DNA of 7,071 nucleotides from assembly GCA_963922715.1 (NCBI GenBank), contig CAWUJT010000107.1, positions 1 to 7,071 on the forward strand, read 5' to 3'. Source of the DNA: CAWUJT01 sp963922715 (lineage in GTDB: Bacteria > Pseudomonadota > Alphaproteobacteria > Rhodobacterales > Rhodobacteraceae). Below the pieces are notes generated by a model. It ran no database searches. It saw nothing but the letters and a program-made list of their open reading frames with translations, and was not told where the DNA came from. This document shows positions 1 through 6,276 of the stretch, piece by piece. Positions within the stretch are counted from its first letter, which is position 1. Each line of letters opens with the position of its first letter. The position numbers were made by a program, and so were the translations under genes.

Positions 1-651
1 GACAGCAAGAGCGAACGTATTCAGCTTATTTCTGCCCTGACAACAAATGTCACCCAGTTTTTTCGTGAAGAACATCATTTTAAAATATTACAAGATGAAC
101 TTACCCCTATTTTGGTCAAACGTGCCTCGGAAGGGCATAAAATACGCCTATGGTCGGCGGGATGTTCCGCAGGGCCAGAGCCTTTTTCCATGGCACTCAC
201 CTGTCTGAATGCAGCCCCAACGCTACGCAATGCCGACTTTAAAGTTCTTGCAACAGATATTGATCCCGCCATTTTAGCGAAAGCACAGGCCGCAATTTTT
301 CCAAATGAGGCAATTCCAGAACACTGGAAGACACAGTTCAAAGGATATACGACCCGCCATGATGAAACATCCTTTCAGTTTACAGAAGAAATAAGGAATA
401 AAGTTGCCTTTCGTCGCCTGAATCTGCTGGCAGATTGGCCATTTAAAGGCACTTTCGATGCTATCTTCTGCCGTAATGTCGCGATTTATTTTGATACGGC
501 CACACAAACAAAGGTTTTCAGCCGTTTAGGACAGCGTCTTCATCCTCATGGGCGGCTTTTCGTGGGACATAGTGAACGCGCGCCGGTTGGTGCAAAACCG
601 AGTTTTGTTTCTTGCGGTTTAACCACTTACAAGCTCGAAGCTTCTGCCTAG
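1..651 (+). CDS. cheR: Chemotaxis protein methyltransferase CheR, 5' end cut off by the window
   Basis: The reading frame is open from base 1 and encodes the last 216 residues. CheR transfers methyl groups from S-adenosylmethionine to glutamates on chemoreceptors in the cytoplasm, giving sensory adaptation. Visible marks of the family (numbered from the window edge): TNVTQFFRE at 15-23, which closes the N-terminal helical domain and enters the catalytic domain; the SAM-binding loop WSAGCSAGPEPFS at 51-63, which keeps the family glutamate although the usual GEEP reads GPEP; ATDID, the acidic end of strand 2; CRNVAIYFD, matching the family CRNVLIYF; and HPHGRLFVGHSE near the end. CheR is usually about 270-290 residues, so roughly 60 N-terminal residues lie upstream of the window. 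The TTG at 112 is internal and not the start. The stop TAG overlaps the ribosome binding site of the next gene, which implies co-transcription with cheY. Confidence 0.95.
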   Translation, partial: DSKSERIQLISALTTNVTQFFREEHHFKILQDELTPILVKRASEGHKIRLWSAGCSAGPEPFSMALTCLNAAPTLRNADFKVLATDIDPAILAKAQAAIFPNEAIPEHWKTQFKGYTTRHDETSFQFTEEIRNKVAFRRLNLLADWPFKGTFDAIFCRNVAIYFDTATQTKVFSRLGQRLHPHGRLFVGHSERAPVGAKPSFVSCGLTTYKLEASA

Positions 652-654
652 GAG
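650..654 (+). promoter_or_regulatory. Ribosome binding site of cheY
   Basis: AGGAG lies 6 bases before the ATG at 661 and overlaps the last two bases of the cheR stop codon. This fixes the cheY start and suggests that ribosomes finishing cheR are well placed to start cheY. Confidence 0.8.
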
Positions 655-660
655 AAAACC

Positions 661-1047
661 ATGGCTCTTCGTGATCAACTTCGTATTCTTGTCGTCGATG
701 ATATGTCGACAAGCCGTGGGTTACTTTTACAAGCCCTAGACAGCTTTGGGATCCGCAATGTCGAATATGCCTCTGATGGTGTCGAGGCGATGCAAACGCT
801 GAAAACAAAACCCGCACATCTTGTTATCTCTGATTATAACATGCCCGGAATGGATGGGTTACACCTGTTACAACATATTCGGCATGATCCCACGACGCGT
901 CAAACCGGGTTCATTCTCGTAACAGGGCGAGCAGATGCACAAATCATCGATGCCGGCAAAAAACTCGGCATGAATAATTTTTTGAAGAAACCCTTTAGTC
1001 AGGACGATATGCGGAACTGTATCGAAGCTGTTGTAGGAAAACTTTAA
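661..1047 (+). CDS. cheY: CheY-type single-domain response regulator
   Basis: This 128-residue protein is one receiver domain with no output domain, the usual CheY length. When phosphorylated by the chemotaxis kinase CheA, CheY diffuses to the flagellar switch (FliM) and changes motor rotation. All receiver residues are visible: acidic pair D13/D14, phosphoacceptor D58 in SDYNMPGMDG, switch T88 in LVTGRAD, and K110 in LKKPF. The start at 661 is fixed by a good Shine-Dalgarno. It follows cheR by 9 bases, so the two are probably one transcript. The MSTSR segment after the acidic pair and NNFLKKPF near the end resemble the CheY paralogues I associate with roseobacter motility clusters. Its role in motor control rather than as a phosphate sink is inferred from context. 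The next gene downstream may encode its phosphatase. Confidence 0.95.
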   Translation: MALRDQLRILVVDDMSTSRGLLLQALDSFGIRNVEYASDGVEAMQTLKTKPAHLVISDYNMPGMDGLHLLQHIRHDPTTRQTGFILVTGRADAQIIDAGKKLGMNNFLKKPFSQDDMRNCIEAVVGKL

Positions 1048-1163
1048 CTTCCGTGATGCAAAATCATAATGAACTTCAAGACGTCCAGATTACGCTCATA
1101 AGCAAATAATATCATAATTGACCACAGAATACTCTAAAAAGAAGCATGATTTCTGGAGCTCCC
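1048..1163 (+). other. cheY to phosphatase-like gene spacer
   Basis: This A/T-rich gap of about 120 bases (to the next start at 1168) has no open frame of note and no clear hairpin terminator. It holds two direct copies of ATCATAAT (1063-1070 and 1111-1118), 48 bases apart. I found no convincing -35/-10 pair, so whether the downstream gene is read from cheR-cheY or from its own promoter is open. Confidence 0.4.
1155..1158 (+). promoter_or_regulatory. Shine-Dalgarno serving two overlapping start codons
   Basis: GGAG lies 5 bases before an ATG at 1164 and 9 bases before the ATG at 1168 that opens the 124-residue frame. The 1164 ATG opens a 12-codon frame that ends with TAA at 1200-1202. Both spacings are workable, so the two starts may compete. 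Confidence 0.45.
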
Positions 1164-1167
1164 ATGT

Positions 1168-1542
1168 ATGAGACACACTTTGACACCTTTAAAGGAAAAT
1201 AAATTCGATTATCGTATCGGTGAGGAACTTGCGCGCATGGCCGAGATGGCCCACGCGCTACAAAACTCACTTACACCACTTGTAGCAAAGTATCATCACG
1301 AGCTCTCTAAAGATGGCCTACGTGATTTTCAAAATCTCGACCTCATGACACAAGTTCTTGAAGATCTTAAGATACTTTTTCTATCTTTTCATACGCATAA
1401 GATATATGACCAAGAAAGCCGTGCAGCTATGACTGATAAACTCACACTCAAAAGTCTTTCCAAAAGGCTAGACGCCCCCCCGTCTCTATCTAATACTTCC
1501 GTCAACCCAGAGTGGCAGGACGGAGAAATGGATCTGTTTTAA
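1168..1542 (+). CDS. Uncharacterised helical protein, candidate CheZ/CheT-like CheY-P phosphatase
   Basis: I do not recognise a named family from the whole sequence, but its layout is telling. Residues about 14-47 and 50-76 look like two long helices separated by SKDG, a possible helical hairpin. The second holds DFQNLDLMTQVL, in which D58-L-M-T-Q62 parallels the catalytic D-x-x-x-Q (DLTGQ) of CheZ, also found in Sinorhizobium CheT. Residues 102-114 are rich in Pro, Ser and Asn and look disordered. The protein ends in WQDGEMDLF, similar in character to the CheY-binding peptides at the CheZ C-terminus and FliM N-terminus (SQxEIDxL type). At 124 residues it is much shorter than E. coli CheZ (214) and close to CheT. 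Placement after cheR and cheY supports a role in signal termination. The phosphatase role is inference. The start at 1168 is the only nearby ATG in frame, with GGAG 9 bases upstream. Confidence 0.8.
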   Translation: MRHTLTPLKENKFDYRIGEELARMAEMAHALQNSLTPLVAKYHHELSKDGLRDFQNLDLMTQVLEDLKILFLSFHTHKIYDQESRAAMTDKLTLKSLSKRLDAPPSLSNTSVNPEWQDGEMDLF

Positions 1543-1769
1543 AGACGAATGCCGTGATTTTTAAGCTTCGTGTCTAAAAGCTCTGTTACAAACATTTGAT
1601 GCGGCCGCAAAGGTCTTTCCTTCAATACGCCTACGCTGTGAACGTGTGTCCCAAGCAGACCCGTAATCCTTACAAAGTATATTAGACAACACCAAATGCA
1701 CACCACAGCCGTATCTTGAATACCAAAAATCGACCTAAATAAAGGTGAGTTCTGAATGATGCCCGTATA
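1543..1769. other. Convergent intergenic region between the chemotaxis block and the DUF2147 gene
   Basis: These 227 bases separate two genes that end toward each other. I see no credible gene. An imperfect inverted pair (AGACGAA at about 1543-1549, TTCGTGTCT about 18 bases further on) could form a weak hairpin, but it needs a bulge and lacks a U-run, so I do not call a terminator. Base composition changes from A/T-rich to G/C-richer across this region. Confidence 0.5.
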
Positions 1770-2165
1770 TCAGTTCACGCGCTGCCAGGTGCCACCATCT
1801 CGGCAAATGCCAAGAACGCAGCCTCTGACATTTAACCTGTCACCGTCCAAAACAAGACGCGAATTGTAGGTTCTGTCGCGGTCTGGGGAATACACCTTCC
1901 CTCGGTAGGTGCCGTTTTCACTCAACACGGTTTCAGAGATGATCAGACGACCAATATTCTCTGACTCCGTTTGTTGGCCAGCCTCATCGTAAGCACGTAC
2001 AAGTGTGCCGCACAATTTGTCGCCACAAGGGGCCACCGCGACATGGCCAAAATGACCGTTGTCATCGGGGATTGTCTGCCAGGTCCCCTCAAGCGGATCG
2101 GCGGCGAACGCCATTGAGACACCGAACACAACAAACAGTTGAACAATCAAAATTCTCATCATCAT
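1770..2165 (-). CDS. Secreted DUF2147 family protein
   Basis: This 131-residue protein has a signal peptide: R4, a hydrophobic run at 5-20, and a likely cut after A21 in AFA|ADP. The mature part begins PLEGTWQT and has the DUF2147 pattern: G-x-W near the start, PCGDKLCG at 46-53, NIGR, a GKVYSPD...TYNSRLVLDGDRLNVRG core, and a final TWQRV. Four cysteines (47, 52, 116, 121) could form disulfides in the periplasm. The family's molecular function is unknown to me. The frame runs open upstream to 2345, but AGGGAGG at 2174-2180 sits 8 bases before the first of three consecutive ATG codons, so I start at 2165; the upstream extension has no signal-peptide logic and would run into metG. It is divergent from metG with about 170 bases between starts. 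Confidence 0.9.
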   Translation of the reverse strand: MMMRILIVQLFVVFGVSMAFAADPLEGTWQTIPDDNGHFGHVAVAPCGDKLCGTLVRAYDEAGQQTESENIGRLIISETVLSENGTYRGKVYSPDRDRTYNSRLVLDGDRLNVRGCVLGICRDGGTWQRVN

Positions 2166-2173
2166 GGTATTAT

Positions 2174-2180
2174 CCTCCCT
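2174..2180 (-). promoter_or_regulatory. Ribosome binding site of the DUF2147 gene
   Basis: On the minus strand this reads AGGGAGG, a strong Shine-Dalgarno 8 bases before the ATG at 2165. It decides the start against the longer open frame that extends to 2345. Confidence 0.8.
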
Positions 2181-2192
2181 GACTTTAGAATG

Positions 2193-2206
2193 GCACAGGC
2201 CTGTGC
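2193..2206. repeat. Perfect 14-bp palindrome, candidate operator
   Basis: GCACAGGCCTGTGC equals its own reverse complement and lies between the divergent DUF2147 and metG genes, 28 bases above the DUF2147 start. On the minus strand it fills most of a 17-base gap between TTGAGC (2205-2210) and TAAAGT (2182-2187), each 4 of 6 to consensus. A promoter there would start transcription at about 2174-2176, inside the ribosome binding site, so that -35/-10 pair is doubtful. The palindrome itself is certain; its use by a dimeric regulator is inference. Confidence 0.5.
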
Positions 2207-2328
2207 TCAAGAAAAGCGTGACGTACCGGCACATCTTGAAAGCAAGCCCCACTTTTTTCAAAAACCTTGGTCTGTACTTTTCTCTTTGCAGGCTTGATAT
2301 GGGGAGCAAATGACAATCTCTCGCCCCT

Positions 2329-2332
2329 GGAG
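2329..2332 (+). promoter_or_regulatory. Ribosome binding site of metG
   Basis: GGAG ends 6 bases before the ATG at 2339. It supports that start over a TTG at 2267 in the same frame, which would add 24 residues before the conserved ITSALPYVNG N-terminus. Confidence 0.7.
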
Positions 2333-2338
2333 CGCCGA

Positions 2339-4048
2339 ATGGCACGCTTTCTCATCACTTCAGCCCTTCCCTATGTCAATGGGGTCAAGCATCTTGGTAC
2401 TCTGATAGGCAGTCAACTGCCCGCCGATCTTTATGCACGCTACATGCGCCTGCGCGGCCACGAGGTGATGTTTATCTGTGCTACAGACGAACATGGCGCC
2501 CCTGCCGAATTGGCGGCGGCAAAGGCAGGCAAACCTGTGGACCTCTATTGTGCCGAGATGCACGCCATTCAAGCCGATCTCGCCCAAGGGTTTCGATTGA
2601 GTTTCGATCATTATGGCCGCTCGTCCTCACCGCAAAATCATGCGCTGACACAGCATTTCGCGGGCCGATTGTCCGACGCTGGGCTCATTGAAGAGGTGAA
2701 TGAACGCCAAATCTATTCCAAAGCAGATGGCCGTTTTCTGCCCGATCGCTATATCGAAGGCACCTGCCCAAACTGCGGGTATGAGCGCGCGCGGGGGGAT
2801 CAATGCGAAAACTGCACCAAACAACTCAATCCAACCGATCTAATCAATCCGCGCTCTGCGATCTCTGGATCCACCGATCTTGAGGTGCGCGAAACCACGC
2901 ATCTCTATCTGCGCCAATCTACGCTGAAAGATCGGCTTGATGCCTGGATTGATCAACAAACAGACTGGCCGGTGCTGACCACCTCGATTGCCAAAAAATG
3001 GCTCCATGACGACGATGGTCTTCAGGATCGTGGGATCACCCGCGATTTAGCCTGGGGTGTGCCTGTGAAAAAGGGCACGGAAGATTGGCCGGGCATGGAG
3101 GGCAAAGTCTTTTACGTGTGGTTTGATGCTCCGATCGAATATATCGCGGCGACGAAAGAATGGGCGGACGCCAATCACACGGATTGGGAACGGTGGTGGC
3201 GCACAGACAAGGGCGCGGAAGATGTCACCTATGTGCAATTCATGGGCAAGGACAACGTGCCGTTCCATACGCTAAGCTTTCCTGCCACAATCATGGGCAG
3301 CGGAGAGCCTTGGAAACTTGTCGATTACATCAAAAGCTTCAATTACCTCAATTATGATGGTGGGCAGTTCTCGACCTCCCTAGGGCGCGGAGTTTTCATG
3401 GACCAGGCCTTGGAAATTCTGCCTGCAGATTACTGGCGCTGGTGGCTGCTTAGTCATGCGCCCGAAAGCTCTGACAGTGAGTTCACCTGGGACAATTTCC
3501 AAGCGGCGGTGAACAAAGACTTGGCGGATGTTCTGGGCAACTTTGTGAGCCGCATCACAAAGTTTGCGCGTTCCAAGTTCGACCAAACTGTCCCGAGCGG
3601 TGGACATTTCAGGACGCGGGAAGAGGCATTGGTGGCAGCACTCACCACAAAGCTGGCAGAATATGAACACCACATGGAGGCCATGGAGGTGCGCAAATCG
3701 GCCAATACGTTGCGCGCGATCTGGGTTTTGGGCAACGAATATCTGCAAGAGGCCGCGCCTTGGGCGACGTTCAAGTCTGACCCAGAGATGGCTGGCATGC
3801 AGGTGCGTTGTGGGCTCAATCTGATCCGTCTTTATGCGGTGCTGTCCGCCCCGTTTATTCCAGACGCGAGTCACACCATGATGGCCGCAATCGGATCAAC
3901 CGATTGGACCTGGCCCAAAGATATGGCCCAGGCCCTCGATCTTTTGCCCCATGGTGCCCGGTTTGATGTCCCCGATGTGTTGTTTGCGAAAATCAGCGAT
4001 GAGCAGCGCGACGCATGGGCCGCGCAATACTCAGGACGCGGGGCATAG
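2339..4048 (+). CDS. metG: Methionine-tRNA ligase (methionyl-tRNA synthetase)
   Basis: This class I cytoplasmic synthetase charges tRNA-Met with methionine using ATP, supplying both initiation and elongation. From the chosen start it is 569 residues, as expected for a MetG without the C-terminal tRNA-binding extension. The N-terminus is ITSALPYVNG with the HIGH-box equivalent HLGT at 18-21, then CATDEHG (47-53) of the active site. A zinc knuckle follows with cysteines 143, 146, 156 and 159 (CPNCG...CENC). VWFDAPIEY and the SFNYLNYDGG approach to the second signature are present. Where KMSKS is expected the sequence reads QFSTS at 343-347, followed by an arginine-containing LGRGVF. The helical anticodon-binding domain follows, with DYWRWWLLSHAPE and NFVSRITKF recognisable. 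The gene is divergent from the DUF2147 gene and ends 10 bases from the end of argF on the other strand. No clear promoter was found. Confidence 0.97.
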   Translation: MARFLITSALPYVNGVKHLGTLIGSQLPADLYARYMRLRGHEVMFICATDEHGAPAELAAAKAGKPVDLYCAEMHAIQADLAQGFRLSFDHYGRSSSPQNHALTQHFAGRLSDAGLIEEVNERQIYSKADGRFLPDRYIEGTCPNCGYERARGDQCENCTKQLNPTDLINPRSAISGSTDLEVRETTHLYLRQSTLKDRLDAWIDQQTDWPVLTTSIAKKWLHDDDGLQDRGITRDLAWGVPVKKGTEDWPGMEGKVFYVWFDAPIEYIAATKEWADANHTDWERWWRTDKGAEDVTYVQFMGKDNVPFHTLSFPATIMGSGEPWKLVDYIKSFNYLNYDGGQFSTSLGRGVFMDQALEILPADYWRWWLLSHAPESSDSEFTWDNFQAAVNKDLADVLGNFVSRITKFARSKFDQTVPSGGHFRTREEALVAALTTKLAEYEHHMEAMEVRKSANTLRAIWVLGNEYLQEAAPWATFKSDPEMAGMQVRCGLNLIRLYAVLSAPFIPDASHTMMAAIGSTDWTWPKDMAQALDLLPHGARFDVPDVLFAKISDEQRDAWAAQYSGRGA

Positions 4049-4058
4049 AAATACCCCA

Positions 4059-4985
4059 CTAAACGCCAATGCACCACCGCAAAATCGCCTTTTGGGCGTG
4101 CAAGCGGTTTTCAGCCTCATCAAAGATCACAGATTGTGGCCCGTCCATCACCTCAGATGTGACCTCTTCTTCCCGGTGCGCGGGAAGGCAATGCATGAAC
4201 AGAGCATCGGGGTTGGCCTGCGCCATCAGCTCTGCATGCACCTGATAAGGGCGCAGTTGATTGTGGCGCCGCTCCCGCGCGGTTTGGCTGTCGTGCATCG
4301 ACACCCAGGTATCTGTCACCACAAGATCGGCGCCTTGCACAGCTTTGACCGGGTCGCGCTCAATCCGCATGTCCTGGCCCTTCTTGCGGGCCTCTTCCAG
4401 AAATACGACCTCAGGATCCAGTGTTTCGGGACCGGCAAAGGTCAAGTCGAACCCAAACTGTCCAGCCGCTTGGGCAAAACTCGCAAAGACGTTGTTGCCA
4501 TCGCCACACCAAACCACCTTTTTACCCGCAATCGGGCCGCGATGCTCTTCATAGGTCATCACATCAGCCATGATCTGACAGGGGTGCGTTCGGTTGGTCA
4601 GCCCATTGATCACAGGAACTGTGGCATGGTCCGCCATCTCCAACAGCGTGTCTTCTTCAAACGTGCGGATCATAATCAGATCGACATAGCGGGACAGGAC
4701 GCGGGCGGTATCCGCGATGGTCTCGCCATGGCCCAGTTGCATCTCTGCGCCGGCCAACACCATTGTCTGCCCCCCCATTTGACGCACACCCACGTCAAAA
4801 GAAACGCGTGTTCGGGTGGAGGGCTTTTCGAAAATCAGCGCAACCATATGGCCCTTCAGCGGCTGGTCGGCATCCGAGCTCCCCTTTGGCCATCCGGCAC
4901 GCGCCGCTTTCATGGTCGTGGCCTGGTCAAGGATGTGACGAAGTTCCTGCGGGGGTGTCCGATTGATATCAAGAAAGTGAGGCAT
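4059..4985 (-). CDS. argF: Ornithine carbamoyltransferase
   Basis: The enzyme joins carbamoyl phosphate to ornithine, giving citrulline and phosphate, the sixth step of arginine synthesis, in the cytoplasm as a trimer. The 308-residue length is normal. The carbamoyl-phosphate loop STRTR is at 56-60, with HPCQ at 134-137. The ornithine domain has VVWCGDGNNV (157-166), DTWVSM (225-230) and MHCLPAHR (264-271), where C266 is the usual active-site cysteine. The loop after SM reads HDS, where many homologues have GQE; I believe this is common in Rhodobacteraceae. The start at 4985 has AAGGA 7 bases upstream, counting from the final A. It lies 55 bases downstream of argD on the same strand, so the two probably share a transcript. 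Its end faces that of metG. Confidence 0.97.
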   Translation of the reverse strand: MPHFLDINRTPPQELRHILDQATTMKAARAGWPKGSSDADQPLKGHMVALIFEKPSTRTRVSFDVGVRQMGGQTMVLAGAEMQLGHGETIADTARVLSRYVDLIMIRTFEEDTLLEMADHATVPVINGLTNRTHPCQIMADVMTYEEHRGPIAGKKVVWCGDGNNVFASFAQAAGQFGFDLTFAGPETLDPEVVFLEEARKKGQDMRIERDPVKAVQGADLVVTDTWVSMHDSQTARERRHNQLRPYQVHAELMAQANPDALFMHCLPAHREEEVTSEVMDGPQSVIFDEAENRLHAQKAILRWCIGV

Positions 4986-5040
4986 ACGCTTCCTTCATAC
5001 TTAATGTAAAAGGATACTTTTGACCGCTAAGCTCTGAAAA

Positions 5041-6222
5041 TCAAGCTGCTTTTGCACTAAGGGCTGCCCCGATACGATCAAGCCGCCTCAACGCTTCTGA
5101 GATATCATCGTCGGAGATGTTCAACGCCGGCAACAAGCGCACAATATTATCGGCCGCTGGAACCGTCAGCACTTGATGGGCATATCCCGCCGCAATCACA
5201 TCGGCATTGGGAACTTTGCATTTCAGGCCCAACATCAAGCCTGCACCGCGCACACTGTCAAAGATATCGGGATATGTGGCCACAAGCGCCGCGAGACCTT
5301 GGCGCAAAAGGCCCGATTTGCGCTGAACCTCTGCCAGAAAGGCCGGGTCATCCACCACCTCCATCACCGCGTTGCCGACGGCACAGGCCAAGGGATTGCC
5401 CCCATAGGTCGAACCATGGGTGCCCAGAATCATCCCACTGGCGGCCTTTTCTATGGCCAAAACAGCGCCTAAGGGAAACCCGCCGCCGATGCCCTTGGCC
5501 ACCATCATGATATCGGGGGCGATGCCCGCCCATTCATGTGCGAAAAGCCTACCCGTGCGCCCCATGCCGCATTGCACCTCATCCAAGATCAACAACGCCC
5601 CTGTTTCATCGCACATATCACGCAGACCCTTGAGGCATTGATCGGGGACGGGCATGATGCCCCCCTCCCCTTGCACAGGCTCTAGGATCACCGCTGCAAT
5701 CGTGTCATCTAGCGCGGCCTGCAGTGCCGCGTGATCACCAAAGGGCACATGTATAAACCCTGGCAGAAGCGGGCCAAAACCTTTGGTCATTTTCTCAGAC
5801 CCAGCAGCCGCGATACCCGCCGCAGAACGGCCATGAAACGACCCGGTAAAGGCAATGATCTGATGACGCTCTGGCTGGTCTTTGTCATGCCAATACTTCC
5901 GCGTCATTTTCACGGCTAGCTCACAGGCCTCGGTCCCGGAATTGGTGAAAAAGACCGTATCGGCAAAGGTGGCCGCCACCAACCGCTGTGCCAGTTTTTC
6001 CTGGGCTTCGATTTGATAGAGGTTCGACACATGCCAAAGATTTTGCGCCTGGCCTGTCAGCGCGGCCACAAGGTGCGGATGCGCATGGCCCAAAGCGTTC
6101 ACTGCAATGCCAGCGCCAAGATCAAGGAAACGTCGGCCATCGGCCTCTGTCAACCAACTGCCCTCGCCTTTGACAAAGGTCAGGGGGGCCCGCGCATAGG
6201 TCGGCAAAACAGCAGAGATCAT
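5041..6222 (-). CDS. argD: Acetylornithine aminotransferase
   Basis: This pyridoxal-phosphate enzyme moves an amino group from glutamate to N-acetylglutamate semialdehyde, giving N-acetylornithine; some family members also serve in lysine synthesis. The 393-residue length is normal. Class III aminotransferase marks are in order: LDLGAGIAVNALGHAHP (33-49), the phosphate-binding NSGTEA (94-99), FTGSFHGR (125-132), EPVQGEGG (181-188), LDEVQCGMGRTG (213-224) with D214 contacting the cofactor ring, and the Schiff-base lysine K243 in MVAKGIGGGFPLGA. HGSTYGGNPLAC follows. The start at 6222 has AAGGA about 9 bases upstream. argF follows after 55 bases. A small possible gene lies 26 bases upstream on the same strand and could be the operon's first reading frame. 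Confidence 0.96.
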   Translation of the reverse strand: MISAVLPTYARAPLTFVKGEGSWLTEADGRRFLDLGAGIAVNALGHAHPHLVAALTGQAQNLWHVSNLYQIEAQEKLAQRLVAATFADTVFFTNSGTEACELAVKMTRKYWHDKDQPERHQIIAFTGSFHGRSAAGIAAAGSEKMTKGFGPLLPGFIHVPFGDHAALQAALDDTIAAVILEPVQGEGGIMPVPDQCLKGLRDMCDETGALLILDEVQCGMGRTGRLFAHEWAGIAPDIMMVAKGIGGGFPLGAVLAIEKAASGMILGTHGSTYGGNPLACAVGNAVMEVVDDPAFLAEVQRKSGLLRQGLAALVATYPDIFDSVRGAGLMLGLKCKVPNADVIAAGYAHQVLTVPAADNIVRLLPALNISDDDISEALRRLDRIGAALSAKAA

Positions 6223-6247
6223 GGCACCTGTTCCTTAATCCGTAAAT

Positions 6248-6276
6248 ATCACAGTGGTTTTAGATGCATATGTGAT
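6248..6276. repeat. Inverted repeat ATCACA-N17-TGTGAT upstream of argD
   Basis: Six-base arms at 6248-6253 and 6271-6276 flank a 17-base spacer, ending 25 bases before the argD start. The arms are oriented opposite to a CRP half-site pair, so I do not call a CRP site. It could be a weak hairpin in the argD leader or chance. Confidence 0.25.

Noticed and set aside
1756..1869. A short plus-strand frame starting ATGATG after AAGGTGAG
   Set aside because: About 37 residues, antisense to the 3' end of the DUF2147 gene, with no recognisable content.
2182..2210. Minus-strand TTGAGC-N17-TAAAGT promoter for the DUF2147 gene
   Set aside because: The predicted transcription start would fall inside the ribosome binding site, so the message would lack it. 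Spacing is ideal but the two hexamers are only 4 of 6.
2267..2338. A 24-residue N-terminal extension of MetG from a TTG start
   Set aside because: The ATG at 2339 has GGAG at proper spacing and begins right at the conserved ITSALPYVNG N-terminus.
2166..2345. A 60-residue N-terminal extension of the DUF2147 protein
   Set aside because: It would bury a good signal peptide and ignore a strong Shine-Dalgarno at 2174-2180.
3380..3874. A 164-codon minus-strand frame inside metG
   Set aside because: It is antisense to well-conserved metG sequence, with shadow-like composition and no start signal.
3951..5009. A 352-codon plus-strand frame covering argF
   Set aside because: It is antisense to the whole of argF, whose motifs are unmistakable. 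It has no ribosome binding site, has the His/Arg/Leu-rich look of a shadow, and its 5' end overlaps the metG 3' end.
5348..5533. Small frames on both strands inside argD
   Set aside because: All overlap clear aminotransferase coding sequence and have shadow-like repetitive Gly/Arg or Pro/Arg composition.
6248..6276. CRP-like site upstream of argD
   Set aside because: The half-sites are in reverse order (TCACA before TGTGA) and 17 bases apart, unlike TGTGA-N6-TCACA.
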